Made by a program: the position numbers and the translations under genes
Part shown: piece after piece, positions 6,632 through 16,726 of the stretch
How the letters are laid out: every line of letters begins with the position of its first letter
Numbering within the stretch: the first letter of the stretch is position 1
Assembly (NCBI GenBank): GCA_007695225.1
Contig: REED01000100.1
Coordinates: 1 to 33,534 of the forward strand
Direction of reading: 5' to 3'
Length of the DNA: 33,534 bases
From: Gemmatimonadales bacterium
Lineage (GTDB): Bacteria; Gemmatimonadota; Gemmatimonadetes; Longimicrobiales; Gaopeijiaceae
The notes under the pieces: generated by a model
What the model was told of the DNA's origin: nothing
Databases searched by the model: none
What the model saw: only the letters and a program-made list of their open reading frames with translations

Positions 6632-7693
6632 ATGAAGACGAATGGGATGGAGGGCGCCCGAGGGGACCGTGCCTGTGGGGCTCGTCCCCGGATGGTCCGT
6701 GGCCGGATGGACCGTGGCCGTGGGGGCCGCGCCTGCGTGACCCGTGCCTGGAGGGCCCGTACCTGGGGGGCCCGTACCCGAGGGACCCTGGTCGGCCTCC
6801 TGGCGGGGATGGCCATCACCGCGGCGCCAGGAGCTGCGCAGGAGACCATTGAGGAAACCCGGCCCCTCCGGGCTGGCGGCTCGCTGGAGATCCGAACCAT
6901 GGACCACAGCATCCTCCTCATTCCCTGGGACCGGAATGAGGTACGGGTCCGGGGGGAGTACGACCCGCGCTTGGAGCGACTGGAAATCCGTGGCTCAGGG
7001 GACTCAGGGGAGTCCCTCACCGTGGAGATCCACCATGAGGGGGGAAGCAGGGGGCGGGAGTCCCGGGGGGATCGGACCCTGGAAGTCCAGGTGCCCGCCG
7101 AACTCCGGCTGGATGGGGGTTCGGTCTCCGGATCCATCGAGGGCGCAGGCCTCCGGGGGACGGTGGAGGTGGCCTCGGTGAGTGGAAGCATCCGTCTCAC
7201 CGGGCTGGACGTGGAAAGGGCTCACATCACCTCGGTGAGCGGCTCCCTCCAGGTGGAGGGCCGGGGAGAAGAGGTCCGGGCCCGCACGGTCTCGGGGGAG
7301 GTGCGGGTGAACGTGGAGGCCCCGGTCATCGCCGCGCAGTCGGTGAGCGGCCCCGTCACCGTGGAAGGCCGGGGAGTCCACCGTCGGGTGGAGATGGGGG
7401 CCGTCTCGGGCGGGATCGTCTTCCAGGGAGCCCTGGGGCCCCGGGGCGAACTCAAGGCCGAGAGCCATTCCGGGAACGTCGAGTTGACCTTCAACCGGAA
7501 CGTGGACGCCCGATTCCGCCTCTCCACCTTCTCCGGCTCCATCCGAGCCGACCTCGAGGGTGTCCGGGACCGGCGGGAGGAGCGGGGCCGCTTCGCCCCT
7601 GGAGAGACCCTCACCTTCACCACCGGTGACGGGCTGGGCCGTGTGGAAGCCCGCTCGTTTTCCGGACGCCTCCGGGTGGGACACGGGGGATGA
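6632..7693 (+). CDS. exported DUF4097-type beta-repeat protein with Arg-pentad N terminus
   Basis: 353 residues. The mature part (from about residue 71) is a run of beta-strand repeats containing recurring SVSGS, SVSGP, AVSGG and FSGS turns, the signature of DUF4097/putative adhesin proteins often found beside ECF sigma/anti-sigma pairs. A signal peptide is visible at about 51-70 (GTLVGLLAGMAITAAPGAAQ). Before it come about 50 unusual residues with Arg at every fifth position (13, 18, 23, 28, 33, 38, 43, 48), encoded by a 15-bp tandem repeat. The start at ATG 6632 has GGGAG seven bases upstream. Later ATGs at 6692 and 6707 would remove part of the repeat but have poorer ribosome sites. The function of the domain is unknown; an envelope location is inferred. 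Confidence 0.8.
   Translation: MKTNGMEGARGDRACGARPRMVRGRMDRGRGGRACVTRAWRARTWGARTRGTLVGLLAGMAITAAPGAAQETIEETRPLRAGGSLEIRTMDHSILLIPWDRNEVRVRGEYDPRLERLEIRGSGDSGESLTVEIHHEGGSRGRESRGDRTLEVQVPAELRLDGGSVSGSIEGAGLRGTVEVASVSGSIRLTGLDVERAHITSVSGSLQVEGRGEEVRARTVSGEVRVNVEAPVIAAQSVSGPVTVEGRGVHRRVEMGAVSGGIVFQGALGPRGELKAESHSGNVELTFNRNVDARFRLSTFSGSIRADLEGVRDRREERGRFAPGETLTFTTGDGLGRVEARSFSGRLRVGHGG
6645..6794 (+). repeat. 15-bp degenerate tandem repeat inside coding sequence
   Basis: Nine to ten consecutive 15-base units start at 6645, 6660, 6675, 6690, 6705, 6720, 6735, 6750, 6765 and, weakly, 6780. Examples are GGATGGTCCGTGGCC (6690), GGATGGACCGTGGCC (6705) and GGAGGGCCCGTACCT (6750). Units share a GG-rich start, a CCGT core and a CC(T/C) end. 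In the gene's frame each unit gives a pentapeptide with central Arg (GDRAC, GARPR, MVRGR, MDRGR, GGRAC, VTRAW, RARTW, GARTR). Confidence 0.88.
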
Positions 7694-7718
7694 CAGGGGC
7701 AAGGCGGGGGTGGATCCA

Positions 7719-7748
7719 GGGGTCACCCGGGCTCACCTGGGCTCACCC
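7719..7748. repeat. 10-bp tandem repeat at convergent gene ends
   Basis: Three consecutive decamers, GGGGTCACCC, GGGCTCACCT and GGGCTCACCC, fill the space between the convergent DUF4097 and antiporter genes. The last one includes the antiporter stop (TCA at 7743-7745 on the plus strand). Confidence 0.8.
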
Positions 7749-8708
7749 CACCTGCAGGATCCAGAACCAGGCGCCGGCGTAGGCGGCCAGGAGGAGAAGG
7801 CCCTCCTTCCGGCCGAGATTGAATCCCATCCAGGCCAGGGGAAGGAGAAGAAGGGAAAGGAGGAGGGTCGCCGGCAACTCCACCGCCAGGATCCGGGCCG
7901 GAATCTGGAAGGGATAGAACAGCGCCGTCCCTCCCAGCACGAAGGTGAGGTTGAAGATGTTGGAGCCCACGATGTTCCCCACCGCCAGGTCCGCCTCCTT
8001 CCGGGCCGCCGCCAGGACCGTGGTGGCCAACTCCGGCAGGGACGTCCCTACGGCGACCACCGAGAGGCCCACCACCAGCTCGGGCACTCCCATTCGGGCC
8101 GCCAGGTCCGAGGCGCCCAGGACGATCCCCTGGCCTCCCAGCACCAGCCCCCCGGCTCCCAGCGCCACCATTCCCATGGGCGCCATCAGAAGGCGGAGTC
8201 CCCCCTCCTGAACATCCAGACCCACCGCCGGCGGCGTGGGGACGGCCCGCTCCACCCCTTCCTCCCGCATGGCCGGAAGGAGGAGGAGGAGGTACACCAG
8301 GAGCACGCCGGCCAGGATCCCCCCCTCCAACCGGCCCATCTCCAGGTTCCAGAGGAGGGGAACGGCCAGGAAGGAAACCCCCAGCATCCAGGGGATCTCC
8401 CGGCGCACAACCCGGCCGTGGACCTCCAGGGGCTGCAGAAAGGCGGCGATCCCCAGGATCAGACCGATGTTGGCCAGATTGGACCCAAGGACATTCCCCA
8501 CCGCCAACTCTGGACTCCCCCTGGATGCCGCCAGCAGGGAAACCACGAACTCCGGGGCGGAGGTCCCGATGGAGACCACGGTGAGTCCGATGATGATGGG
8601 GCTGATCCCGGCCCGCCGCCCCAACATGACGGCGCCCCGGATCAGGCTCTCCGCGCCTCCGTACAGGAAGAGCACGCCCCCCAGGAGGAAGGCCAGGGAA
8701 AGGATCAT
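7743..8708 (-). CDS. calcium/sodium antiporter (CaCA/YrbG family)
   Basis: 321 residues, the standard length of prokaryotic Ca2+/cation antiporters. Two homologous halves each carry the alpha-repeat signature: VVSIGTSAPEF with GNVLGSNLANIG in the first, and VVAVGTSLPEL with GNIVGSNIFNL in the second. The acidic residues in the GTSxPE motifs bind the cations. About ten hydrophobic helices are visible, with a hydrophilic loop in the middle. It should extrude Ca2+ in exchange for Na+ or H+ across the inner membrane. The start at ATG 8708 overlaps the polX stop in ATGA and is preceded by GAGGGG, so the longer open frame was rejected. The overlap means it is translated from the polX message. Confidence 0.9.
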   Translation of the reverse strand: MILSLAFLLGGVLFLYGGAESLIRGAVMLGRRAGISPIIIGLTVVSIGTSAPEFVVSLLAASRGSPELAVGNVLGSNLANIGLILGIAAFLQPLEVHGRVVRREIPWMLGVSFLAVPLLWNLEMGRLEGGILAGVLLVYLLLLLPAMREEGVERAVPTPPAVGLDVQEGGLRLLMAPMGMVALGAGGLVLGGQGIVLGASDLAARMGVPELVVGLSVVAVGTSLPELATTVLAAARKEADLAVGNIVGSNIFNLTFVLGGTALFYPFQIPARILAVELPATLLLSLLLLPLAWMGFNLGRKEGLLLLAAYAGAWFWILQVG

Positions 8709-10510
8709 CCCCTCTTCCGCGTGCGCCAGGCCTCGAAGGCGTCCAGGCCCAGGGTGTTCACCACATCCCCCGCCTCCAGCCACCCTCGACGGGCCTGGTC
8801 CAGCCCCGACTCCATGAACGACAGGTGATCGGTACGGTGGGCGTCGGTGGAGACCACCACCCTGACCCCCAGCTCCCGGGCGCGGAAGAGATGCCGGTCA
8901 TGGAGGTCCAGGCGCTGGGGGTTGGCGTTCATTTCCACCGCCACGTCATGCTCCTTCGCGGCGTGGAGCACCGCCTCCATGTCCACGGAGTAGGGCTCGC
9001 GTCGGTTGATGAGGCGGCCCGTGGGGTGGACCAGGATGTCCACCAGGGGATGGGCCAGGGCCTCCAGGATCCGGCGGGTCATGGCGGCCTCGTCCATCTC
9101 CATGTGGGAGTGGACGGCCACCAGGACCAGGTCCAACTCCTCCAGGACCGGGTCGGGGAGATCCAGCGAGCCGTCCTTCAGGATGTCCACCTCGCATCCG
9201 CGGTAGATGCGAATCCCCTCCACCGCCTCCCGGGCCTCGTCGATCTCCTTCCACTGCTCCCGGATCCGCTCCGGGGTGAGGCCGTTGGCCACCGTCACGG
9301 CCTGGGAGTGGTCGGTGATGGCCATGTAGGCGTATCCCCGTTCCCGGCACGCCTCGGCCATGACCCGGACCGAGTCCCGGCCGTCGCTCCAGGTGGTGTG
9401 CATGTGGAGGTCGCCCCGGATCTCCTCCAGGGCCACAAGTTCGGGAAGGGCATCCTTCTCCGCCGCCTGGATCTCCCCCTGGTTCTCCCGGAGGACCGGG
9501 GGGATCCAGGGAAGATCCACGGCCTGGAAGACCTCTTCCTCGGTGGCGCCGCTGAGGCGCTCGCCGGACTGGGGGCCCGCCTCCTGCACCTCCTCCGGCC
9601 CCCCCGCGTCCTCCTCCCTCGCTTCCTCTCCCTCTTCCTCCTCCGCCACCCGGAAGACCCCGTACTCCGAGATCCGAAGCCCCCGTTCCTGGGCCCGCTT
9701 CCGGATCTCCACATTGTGCTCCTTGGAGCCGGTGAAGTAGTGGAGCGCCGCTCCGTAGCTCTCCTCGGGGACGATCCTCAGGTCCACCGGCAGGCCTGAG
9801 CGGAGAACCACGCTCCCCCGGGTTTCCCCGGCCATGTCCACCCGATCCACCCCGGGGAAGGCGATGAAGTGCTCCATGACGGGCTTCCCCTCTCCCTCCA
9901 CCAACGCCAGGAGATCGATGTCCCCCACCGTCTCCTTCCCCCGCCGGTAGCTCCCCGCCACCTCCAGGCACCGGATCCCCTTCGCCTTCTCCAGGTGGTC
10001 CAGAAGGGGCTCCAGGTACTGGATGGCGGCATGACGGAGGAAGCGTCCCTGGTGCTTCCGGTGGTCCTGGATGGCTCGGAGGATCTTGGTGGCGCTCTTC
10101 TCTCCGAAGCCGGAGAGCTCCGCCACCCGACCGGCCTCCACCTCCCTCTCCAGGTCGTCCACCGTGACCACCTCCAACTCCTCCCAGAGCTTCTTCGCCT
10201 TCTTGGGTCCCACCCCGTCCAACCGGGTGAGTATCGCCAGCTCCCGTGGGACCTCGGCGGTGACCTCTTTCAGCAATTCCAGCTCCCCGGTCTCCAGGAG
10301 TTCCCGGATGTGGGCGGAGAGATCCTTCCCGATCCCGGGCAGCTCGGTGAGGTCCTCCCCGGCCTCCACCATCTGCTTCACTGGACGGGTCAAGCCCCGG
10401 ATCGTGCGCACGGCGTTGCGATAGGCCCGGATTCGGAAGGGGTTGGCCCCACTGATCTCCAGAAGGTCCGCCAGTTCCTCCAGCCGCTCTCCGATCTCGA
10501 TGTTTTCCAT
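8705..10510 (-). CDS. polX: DNA polymerase X family with PHP domain (PolX)
   Basis: 601 residues. The N-terminal 8-kDa region has helix-hairpin-helix motifs (LPGIGKDLSAHI at 57-68; LDGVGPKKAKKLW at 98-110). The polymerase nucleotidyltransferase core has GDID with metal ligands Asp197 and Asp199, and the third, Asp243, in PVDLRI; SYG and FTGSKEHN (251-266) follow. The C-terminal PHP domain (from about 366) carries HMHTTWSDG, CEVDI, AVHSH, HPTGR and STDAH metal ligands, for 3'-5' exonuclease and AP-site processing. Family role: gap filling in base excision repair. Between the two catalytic parts lies an acidic, low-complexity linker (about 289-327, mostly Glu/Gly/Ala) longer than I expect. Start ATG at 10510 has only a weak GGGG ribosome site. 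The stop is coupled to the antiporter start. Confidence 0.93.
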   Translation of the reverse strand: MENIEIGERLEELADLLEISGANPFRIRAYRNAVRTIRGLTRPVKQMVEAGEDLTELPGIGKDLSAHIRELLETGELELLKEVTAEVPRELAILTRLDGVGPKKAKKLWEELEVVTVDDLEREVEAGRVAELSGFGEKSATKILRAIQDHRKHQGRFLRHAAIQYLEPLLDHLEKAKGIRCLEVAGSYRRGKETVGDIDLLALVEGEGKPVMEHFIAFPGVDRVDMAGETRGSVVLRSGLPVDLRIVPEESYGAALHYFTGSKEHNVEIRKRAQERGLRISEYGVFRVAEEEEGEEAREEDAGGPEEVQEAGPQSGERLSGATEEEVFQAVDLPWIPPVLRENQGEIQAAEKDALPELVALEEIRGDLHMHTTWSDGRDSVRVMAEACRERGYAYMAITDHSQAVTVANGLTPERIREQWKEIDEAREAVEGIRIYRGCEVDILKDGSLDLPDPVLEELDLVLVAVHSHMEMDEAAMTRRILEALAHPLVDILVHPTGRLINRREPYSVDMEAVLHAAKEHDVAVEMNANPQRLDLHDRHLFRARELGVRVVVSTDAHRTDHLSFMESGLDQARRGWLEAGDVVNTLGLDAFEAWRTRKRG

Positions 10511-10882
10511 GGCCCCATGCTAACCCCGAAGCCGAGGGTGTTCCAGACAGACACCCACTCCCCCTGGGGAGCCGCCGTCCCGACCCCTTGCGAGGAGCTA
10601 CTGGAATGCGTCCTGGGGAGGCCAACCCGAAGGCGCTCCGCGACGGTCCCACCCCCTGACGGTCACATCCCCCTCCTTGATCTCCCGCCGATGTGGCTCC
10701 AACGTCAGGGTGGGGTGGTGACCCGGGGCCGCTGGTGTGTCCTGGGTTCCGGTGCCCCGGATCCCGATGCTCTGAGCGGGTAACCCGAGTGGGTGCCGCG
10801 AGAAGATGCCCCGAAGGAGTGCCAGAGCATGCACGGAGACCCGGACCGGGAACGCCCCCGTCCCCGATGGAAGAAGGATCCC
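10511..10882. other. 372-bp divergent spacer between polX and the metalloprotease gene
   Basis: No gene is supported here. An 8-bp inverted repeat, ATGCTCTG (10767-10774) and CAGAGCAT (10823-10830), encloses a small CGGGTAACCCG palindrome (10777-10787). Together they could fold the 5' leader of the metalloprotease message. I recognise no riboswitch consensus and no confident promoter boxes. Confidence 0.4.
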
Positions 10883-13375
10883 ATGAAGAAAGGACACATG
10901 AACTCTCGTCTCCCTGGTTCGAAACTCTTCCTCATTCTCACTGCCGCTGCATTCCTTTTCCCCCTGACCTCTCCGGTGGAAGCCCAGCAGCGGAGCTACC
11001 AGGAGGTGGTCCCCGCCTCCGCCGAATCCCGCGAAGGGCTCTTCCATGTCCACCAGGTGGATGGGCGGATCCTCTTCGAGATCCCCGACTCCATCCTGGG
11101 ACGGGACATGCTGGTGATGAGCCGGTATGACAAGACCCAGGACGGCCTCGCCGACGTGGGGGCCATGATGACCCCCAACGTCATGGTGCGATGGGAGCGC
11201 CGGGACGACCGGATCCACCTGAGGGGGGTCTCCCATTCCATGACCGCCGATCCCGATGACGCGGTCCACCTCGCGGTGGAGAACTCCCTCTTCCCCAGTG
11301 TCATGGCGGCCCTCCCCATCCAGACCCGGGGAAGCGGCACGTCGGTGGTGGATGTCACGGATCTCTACCTGGGGGACCACCCGGCCTTCTCCCTCCCCCG
11401 GAACCAGCGGTCCCGGATGGCGGTGCGGAACCATGACCGGGAGCGGAGCTGGCTCGAGTTCGCCAAGAGCTTCCCAATCAACGTGGAGATCCGGGTGGTG
11501 CGCACCTACGCCGCGGACCAGCCCCCCTCCACGCCCCGAGGCGGCGCGGTCTCCTTCGAGGTGAACCATTCCATGATCCTCCTCCCGGAGGAGCCCATGA
11601 TGCCCCGCCTCGCCGACGAGCGGGTCACCTACATCGGCGTCACCCAGACCAACTTCTCCCGGGACTTCCAGGGGGTGCGCCCCGACCGCTACATCCGGCG
11701 GTACCGCATGGAGCCCTCCGATCCCGAGGCCTGGGCCCGGGGTGAGCTGGTGGAGCCGGTCCAGCCCTGGGTCTGGTACATCGACCCGGCGACGCCGGAG
11801 GAGTGGATCCCCTACTACATCGAAGGCGTGGAGGAGTGGAACGAGGCCTTCGAGCTGGCCGGATTCCAGAACGCCATCCAGGCCCGGATGGCCCCGACCC
11901 CGGAGGAGGATCCGGACTTCTCCCTCCTGGACGCCCGCTACTCGGTGGTCCGGTACGTTCCCACCCATGTCCGGTCCGCCAACTCGGGGGGAGACGTGGT
12001 GGACCCCCGGTCCGGTGAGGTGATCCGGGCCCACACCAACATGTACCACGGGCTGGACGAGCGCCTTCGCTGGTGGGTCTATTCCCAGGTGGCCACGGCC
12101 AATCCCCGCTTCCGGACCACGGAACTCTCCCAGGAGGACCTGGGGGAGGCCATCCGGTACGTCATGTCCCATGAGACGGCACACTCCGTGGGACTCCCCC
12201 ACAACCAGAAGGCCAACTTCGTCTTCCCGGTGGACTCCATCCGGAACCCCGACTTCGTGGAGCGGATGGGGCACTCGGCCTCGTCGGTGGGTCGGACCCG
12301 CTACAACTACGCCGCCCAGCCCGGGGACGACGTCCCGCCGGAACGGCGCATCGGCCTCTGGGACAAGTTCGCGGTCATGTGGGGCTACCGTCCCATCCCT
12401 GACGCCTCCACGCCCGAAGAAGAGTTCGAGACCCTGAATGAGTGGATCCTGGAACGGGCTCACCTTCCCTGGTTCCGTTCCGCCGAGGCCCAGTTCGGGA
12501 TGGACGTGGAGTGGGATCCCCACCGGATGACCGAGGGGATCTCCGACGACCCGGTGGAGGCCGCCGAGCTGGGGATGCGGAACCTCCGGGCCGCCACCGA
12601 GAACCTTCTGGAATGGATCCTCCAGCCCGGCGACGACTACTACGAGCTGGAGAACTACTACCTCCAGAACCTCACCCAGTGGAACCGGTACGCCGAACAC
12701 GCAGCTGCGGCGGTGGGGGGCTCATGGACGCATTTCAAGCGCTTCGGAGAGGAGGGGTGGGTGTACACGCCCATTGAGCCCGACTACCAGCGCAAGGCCA
12801 TGGGCTTCATCGACGAGCACGTCCTCCAGACCCCGACGTGGGCCCTGGACATGGACGTTCTCCGGCGGCTGGAGCATGCCGGTGCGGTGGAGCGGATCCG
12901 GGCCTACCAGGAGCTGGCGGTGCAGCGCTTCCTGAACCACGCCCGCCTCGCCCGGATGATCGAGCACGAGGCCTTCCTGGGGGACGCCACCTATCGCCCG
13001 GCGGAGATGCTGGACGACGCCCGTGAGATGATCTGGCGGGAGGTCAGGGCGGGAAGCGGGAGCCCCGCCGTGGATACGTATCGGCGGAACCTGCAGCGGG
13101 CCTTCCTGGACCAGGCCCACTACCTCCTCCATGAAGCGGAATCGGAGCACTGGAATCCCCCTGCTTCGGGGAACCTCCGGGTGAGCCGGATGGATGATCC
13201 TCCGCTGAATGCCGACCTCCACATCGGACAGTCCGACATCCGGCCCCTGGTCCGGGATCAGCTCCGTCTCCTCCGGAGTGAGATCCAGGAAGCGCTGGGA
13301 CGGGGCGTGGGTGACCGGATGACCCGGATCCACCTGGAGGATGCCCTGGTGCGGATCGATCGCAGCCTGAACTAG
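10883..13375 (+). CDS. exported zinc-dependent metalloprotease (DUF5117/DUF4953 type)
   Basis: 830 residues from ATG 10883 (AAGGAT just upstream); ATG 10898, five codons on, also has an AGGA. A clear signal peptide follows (SKLFLILTAAAFLFPLTSPVEAQQ region), so it is exported or periplasmic. The catalytic motif is HETAHSVGLPHN, giving His430, Glu431, His434 and a third ligand His440: the extended HExxHxxGxxH of metzincin-like enzymes. The N-terminal half (DUF5117-like, with YDKTQDGLADVGAMM and a membrane-anchor-free beta-rich region) and the segment YIDPATPEEWIPYYIEGVEEWNEAF just before the catalytic part match the architecture known from Bacteroidota and Gemmatimonadota. The substrate is unknown. 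It stands alone between polX (divergent) and a convergent BFN-PDZ gene, with a strong hairpin after its stop. Confidence 0.88.
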   Translation: MKKGHMNSRLPGSKLFLILTAAAFLFPLTSPVEAQQRSYQEVVPASAESREGLFHVHQVDGRILFEIPDSILGRDMLVMSRYDKTQDGLADVGAMMTPNVMVRWERRDDRIHLRGVSHSMTADPDDAVHLAVENSLFPSVMAALPIQTRGSGTSVVDVTDLYLGDHPAFSLPRNQRSRMAVRNHDRERSWLEFAKSFPINVEIRVVRTYAADQPPSTPRGGAVSFEVNHSMILLPEEPMMPRLADERVTYIGVTQTNFSRDFQGVRPDRYIRRYRMEPSDPEAWARGELVEPVQPWVWYIDPATPEEWIPYYIEGVEEWNEAFELAGFQNAIQARMAPTPEEDPDFSLLDARYSVVRYVPTHVRSANSGGDVVDPRSGEVIRAHTNMYHGLDERLRWWVYSQVATANPRFRTTELSQEDLGEAIRYVMSHETAHSVGLPHNQKANFVFPVDSIRNPDFVERMGHSASSVGRTRYNYAAQPGDDVPPERRIGLWDKFAVMWGYRPIPDASTPEEEFETLNEWILERAHLPWFRSAEAQFGMDVEWDPHRMTEGISDDPVEAAELGMRNLRAATENLLEWILQPGDDYYELENYYLQNLTQWNRYAEHAAAAVGGSWTHFKRFGEEGWVYTPIEPDYQRKAMGFIDEHVLQTPTWALDMDVLRRLEHAGAVERIRAYQELAVQRFLNHARLARMIEHEAFLGDATYRPAEMLDDAREMIWREVRAGSGSPAVDTYRRNLQRAFLDQAHYLLHEAESEHWNPPASGNLRVSRMDDPPLNADLHIGQSDIRPLVRDQLRLLRSEIQEALGRGVGDRMTRIHLEDALVRIDRSLN

Positions 13376-13433
13376 TGTGGTGAGTCAGAGATGTGCCGGT
13401 ATTCGTGACCCGGCGCATCTCTGACGGCCCACA
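13376..13433. terminator. large bidirectional hairpin between convergent genes
   Basis: Immediately after the metalloprotease stop, the 16-base arm GTCAGAGATGTGCCGG (13384-13399) pairs with CCGGCGCATCTCTGAC (13410-13425) around a 10-base loop, with a single G-T wobble. Outside it, TGTGG (13376-13380) pairs with CCACA (13429-13433) across a symmetric 3x3 internal loop. It lies between convergent genes and could terminate both transcripts. A REP-like mobile palindrome is the alternative, because it has no T-tract. Confidence 0.65.
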
Positions 13434-13437
13434 TTGG

Positions 13438-13453
13438 AAGGCTGTTCAAGAAG
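13438..13453. repeat. possible insertion-element end remnant
   Basis: AAGGCTGTTCAAGAAG matches AAGGCCGTTGAAGAAG at 33306-33321 at 14 of 16 positions. It also resembles the GGCTGTTGAAAAAGT-type ends known from several IS families. No transposase lies nearby, so if real it is a remnant. Confidence 0.35.
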
Positions 13454-13499
13454 AATGGTGTCAGGCTCGGGAAGGACCCCGGCGCCACCGGTCATGCGA

Positions 13500-14399
13500 T
13501 CATTGACCGGTGCGCGCCGGACCTCTCCGGGGAGGGAGCTGGATGGTGTCCTCGGCGCCGTCCCGGATGCGGGTGACCTGGATGGCGCCGGCGTCCCGCT
13601 GGTCCCGCATGGCCTCCAGGAAATCCAGGGGCTGGCGCGTGGCCCGGTCCGCAACCCGGGTGACCACGTCTCCGCGCTGAAGCCCCCGGGCCTCCACCTC
13701 CGACGCGGCATGGAGCACCCGCACCCCCTGGGTCGCCCCTGCCGCAGCGCCACTCCCCGAGCGGCGTGACTCGCCCTCGATTGCTCCCACCGTGATCCCC
13801 CGCACCCGGACGATGGGGTTTCCTCCCTCGGCGGAGAGGAACTCCACCTCGGGTATGTTCTCCAGGAGCTCCGGCGCCACGAAGATGCGGGCCCGGGTCC
13901 GTACAGCCAGTGCAAGGGCATCGGAGGGGCGGGTGTCCACCTCCCGGATGCCCCCTGCGGTCCGGATCCGGAGGACACCATAGAAGGTGGCTTCCCTGAT
14001 CTCGGTAATCTGGATCTCCTCCAGGGTACCCCCCAATGTCTCCATGACCCCCACCAGGAGATCGTGTGTCATGGGACGGGGGACGCTCACGCCCTGCAGG
14101 GCCCTGGCGATGGCCACTGCCTCAGCATCGCCGATCCAGATGGGAAGGACGTTCTCCCAGTCCGAGTGGAGGAGGGCCAGGGGCGCCGCCGAGGCCAGGT
14201 CCACCCCCACCGACGCCACCTCCACCTGGACGAGCTGTCGGGACTCCTGTGGCCCGGAGCTCTCCTCCAGGGGTGAGGACCGAATCTCAGCCGGAGTTGT
14301 GGGACGCTCCCCCGGCCCGACCTGGGCAGCACCAGGGAGGGGCGCCAATCCCAGGAGAAGGGCGGAAGCGACGAGGGCGGCGGTCGGGTAGGGGTACAT
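13500..14399 (-). CDS. exported bifunctional-nuclease-domain protein with PDZ domain
   Basis: 299 residues from ATG 14399; the adjacent ATG at 14402 is possible, but GGAG is better spaced for 14399. It has a signal peptide (about 1-26: Ala/Leu-rich, ending PGAAQ). The BFN/DUF151 domain (about 55-180) shows LPIWIGDAEA, PRPMTHDLL and DTRPSDALALAVR, all hallmark stretches. A PDZ domain follows (about 195-290), with ARGLQRGDVVTRVADR as the ligand-groove turn. Cytosolic or stand-alone BFN proteins are the usual form; combining it with an export signal and PDZ suggests a periplasmic or envelope role, not necessarily nuclease. It is followed by 97 bases of spacer up to the convergent metalloprotease region. 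Its start lies about 33 bases past the ligA stop, so the two may be co-transcribed. Confidence 0.85.
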   Translation of the reverse strand: MYPYPTAALVASALLLGLAPLPGAAQVGPGERPTTPAEIRSSPLEESSGPQESRQLVQVEVASVGVDLASAAPLALLHSDWENVLPIWIGDAEAVAIARALQGVSVPRPMTHDLLVGVMETLGGTLEEIQITEIREATFYGVLRIRTAGGIREVDTRPSDALALAVRTRARIFVAPELLENIPEVEFLSAEGGNPIVRVRGITVGAIEGESRRSGSGAAAGATQGVRVLHAASEVEARGLQRGDVVTRVADRATRQPLDFLEAMRDQRDAGAIQVTRIRDGAEDTIQLPPRRGPARTGQ

Positions 14400-14432
14400 C
14401 ATGGATCTCCGATGCTCGGGGAGGCGACCAAC

Positions 14433-16520
<2,088 letters not shown>

Positions 16521-16560
16521 TCATGAGCCGGAGGCGGGCGGAAGCGCCGACGCCCGGACC

Positions 16561-16572
16561 TCGCACGTGCGA
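16561..16572. promoter_or_regulatory. perfect 12-bp palindrome at ligA promoter
   Basis: TCGCACGTGCGA is its own reverse complement. It sits immediately downstream of the -10 box on the ligA strand, about where transcription would start, as a repressor operator would. The binding protein is unknown; it does not match a LexA box that I recognise. Confidence 0.45.
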
Positions 16573-16580
16573 TGGGAAGA

Positions 16581-16586
16581 ATTATA
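16581..16586 (-). promoter_or_regulatory. -10 box, probable ligA promoter
   Basis: The minus strand reads TATAAT, an exact sigma70 consensus, in an otherwise GC-rich 230-base divergent spacer (16497-16726). The expected start point is near 16574, giving a leader of about 78 bases. No convincing -35 hexamer stands at the ideal distance. Confidence 0.5.
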
Positions 16587-16726
16587 AGCCCGTGCAAAGA
16601 GTAGAGGGGACACCGGGAGAGGTGAAGGTCATTGGGGTTTGGGAGCCGATCCCCATACATTCGAGCCCTGTCGCCGGAATCGCACCGTGACGCCACGCCC
16701 CCCCCAGCCACCCACCGTCCATTCCC

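Noticed and set aside
6603..6635. A ten-codon open frame before the DUF4097 gene
   Set aside because: It overlaps the next start in ATGA but has no homology basis and no separate ribosome site; listed only as a start-choice question.
10598..12700. A 700-residue minus-strand frame opposite the metalloprotease
   Set aside because: It has no recognisable domain and is the GC-driven shadow of the plus-strand gene, which has a signal peptide and zinc site.
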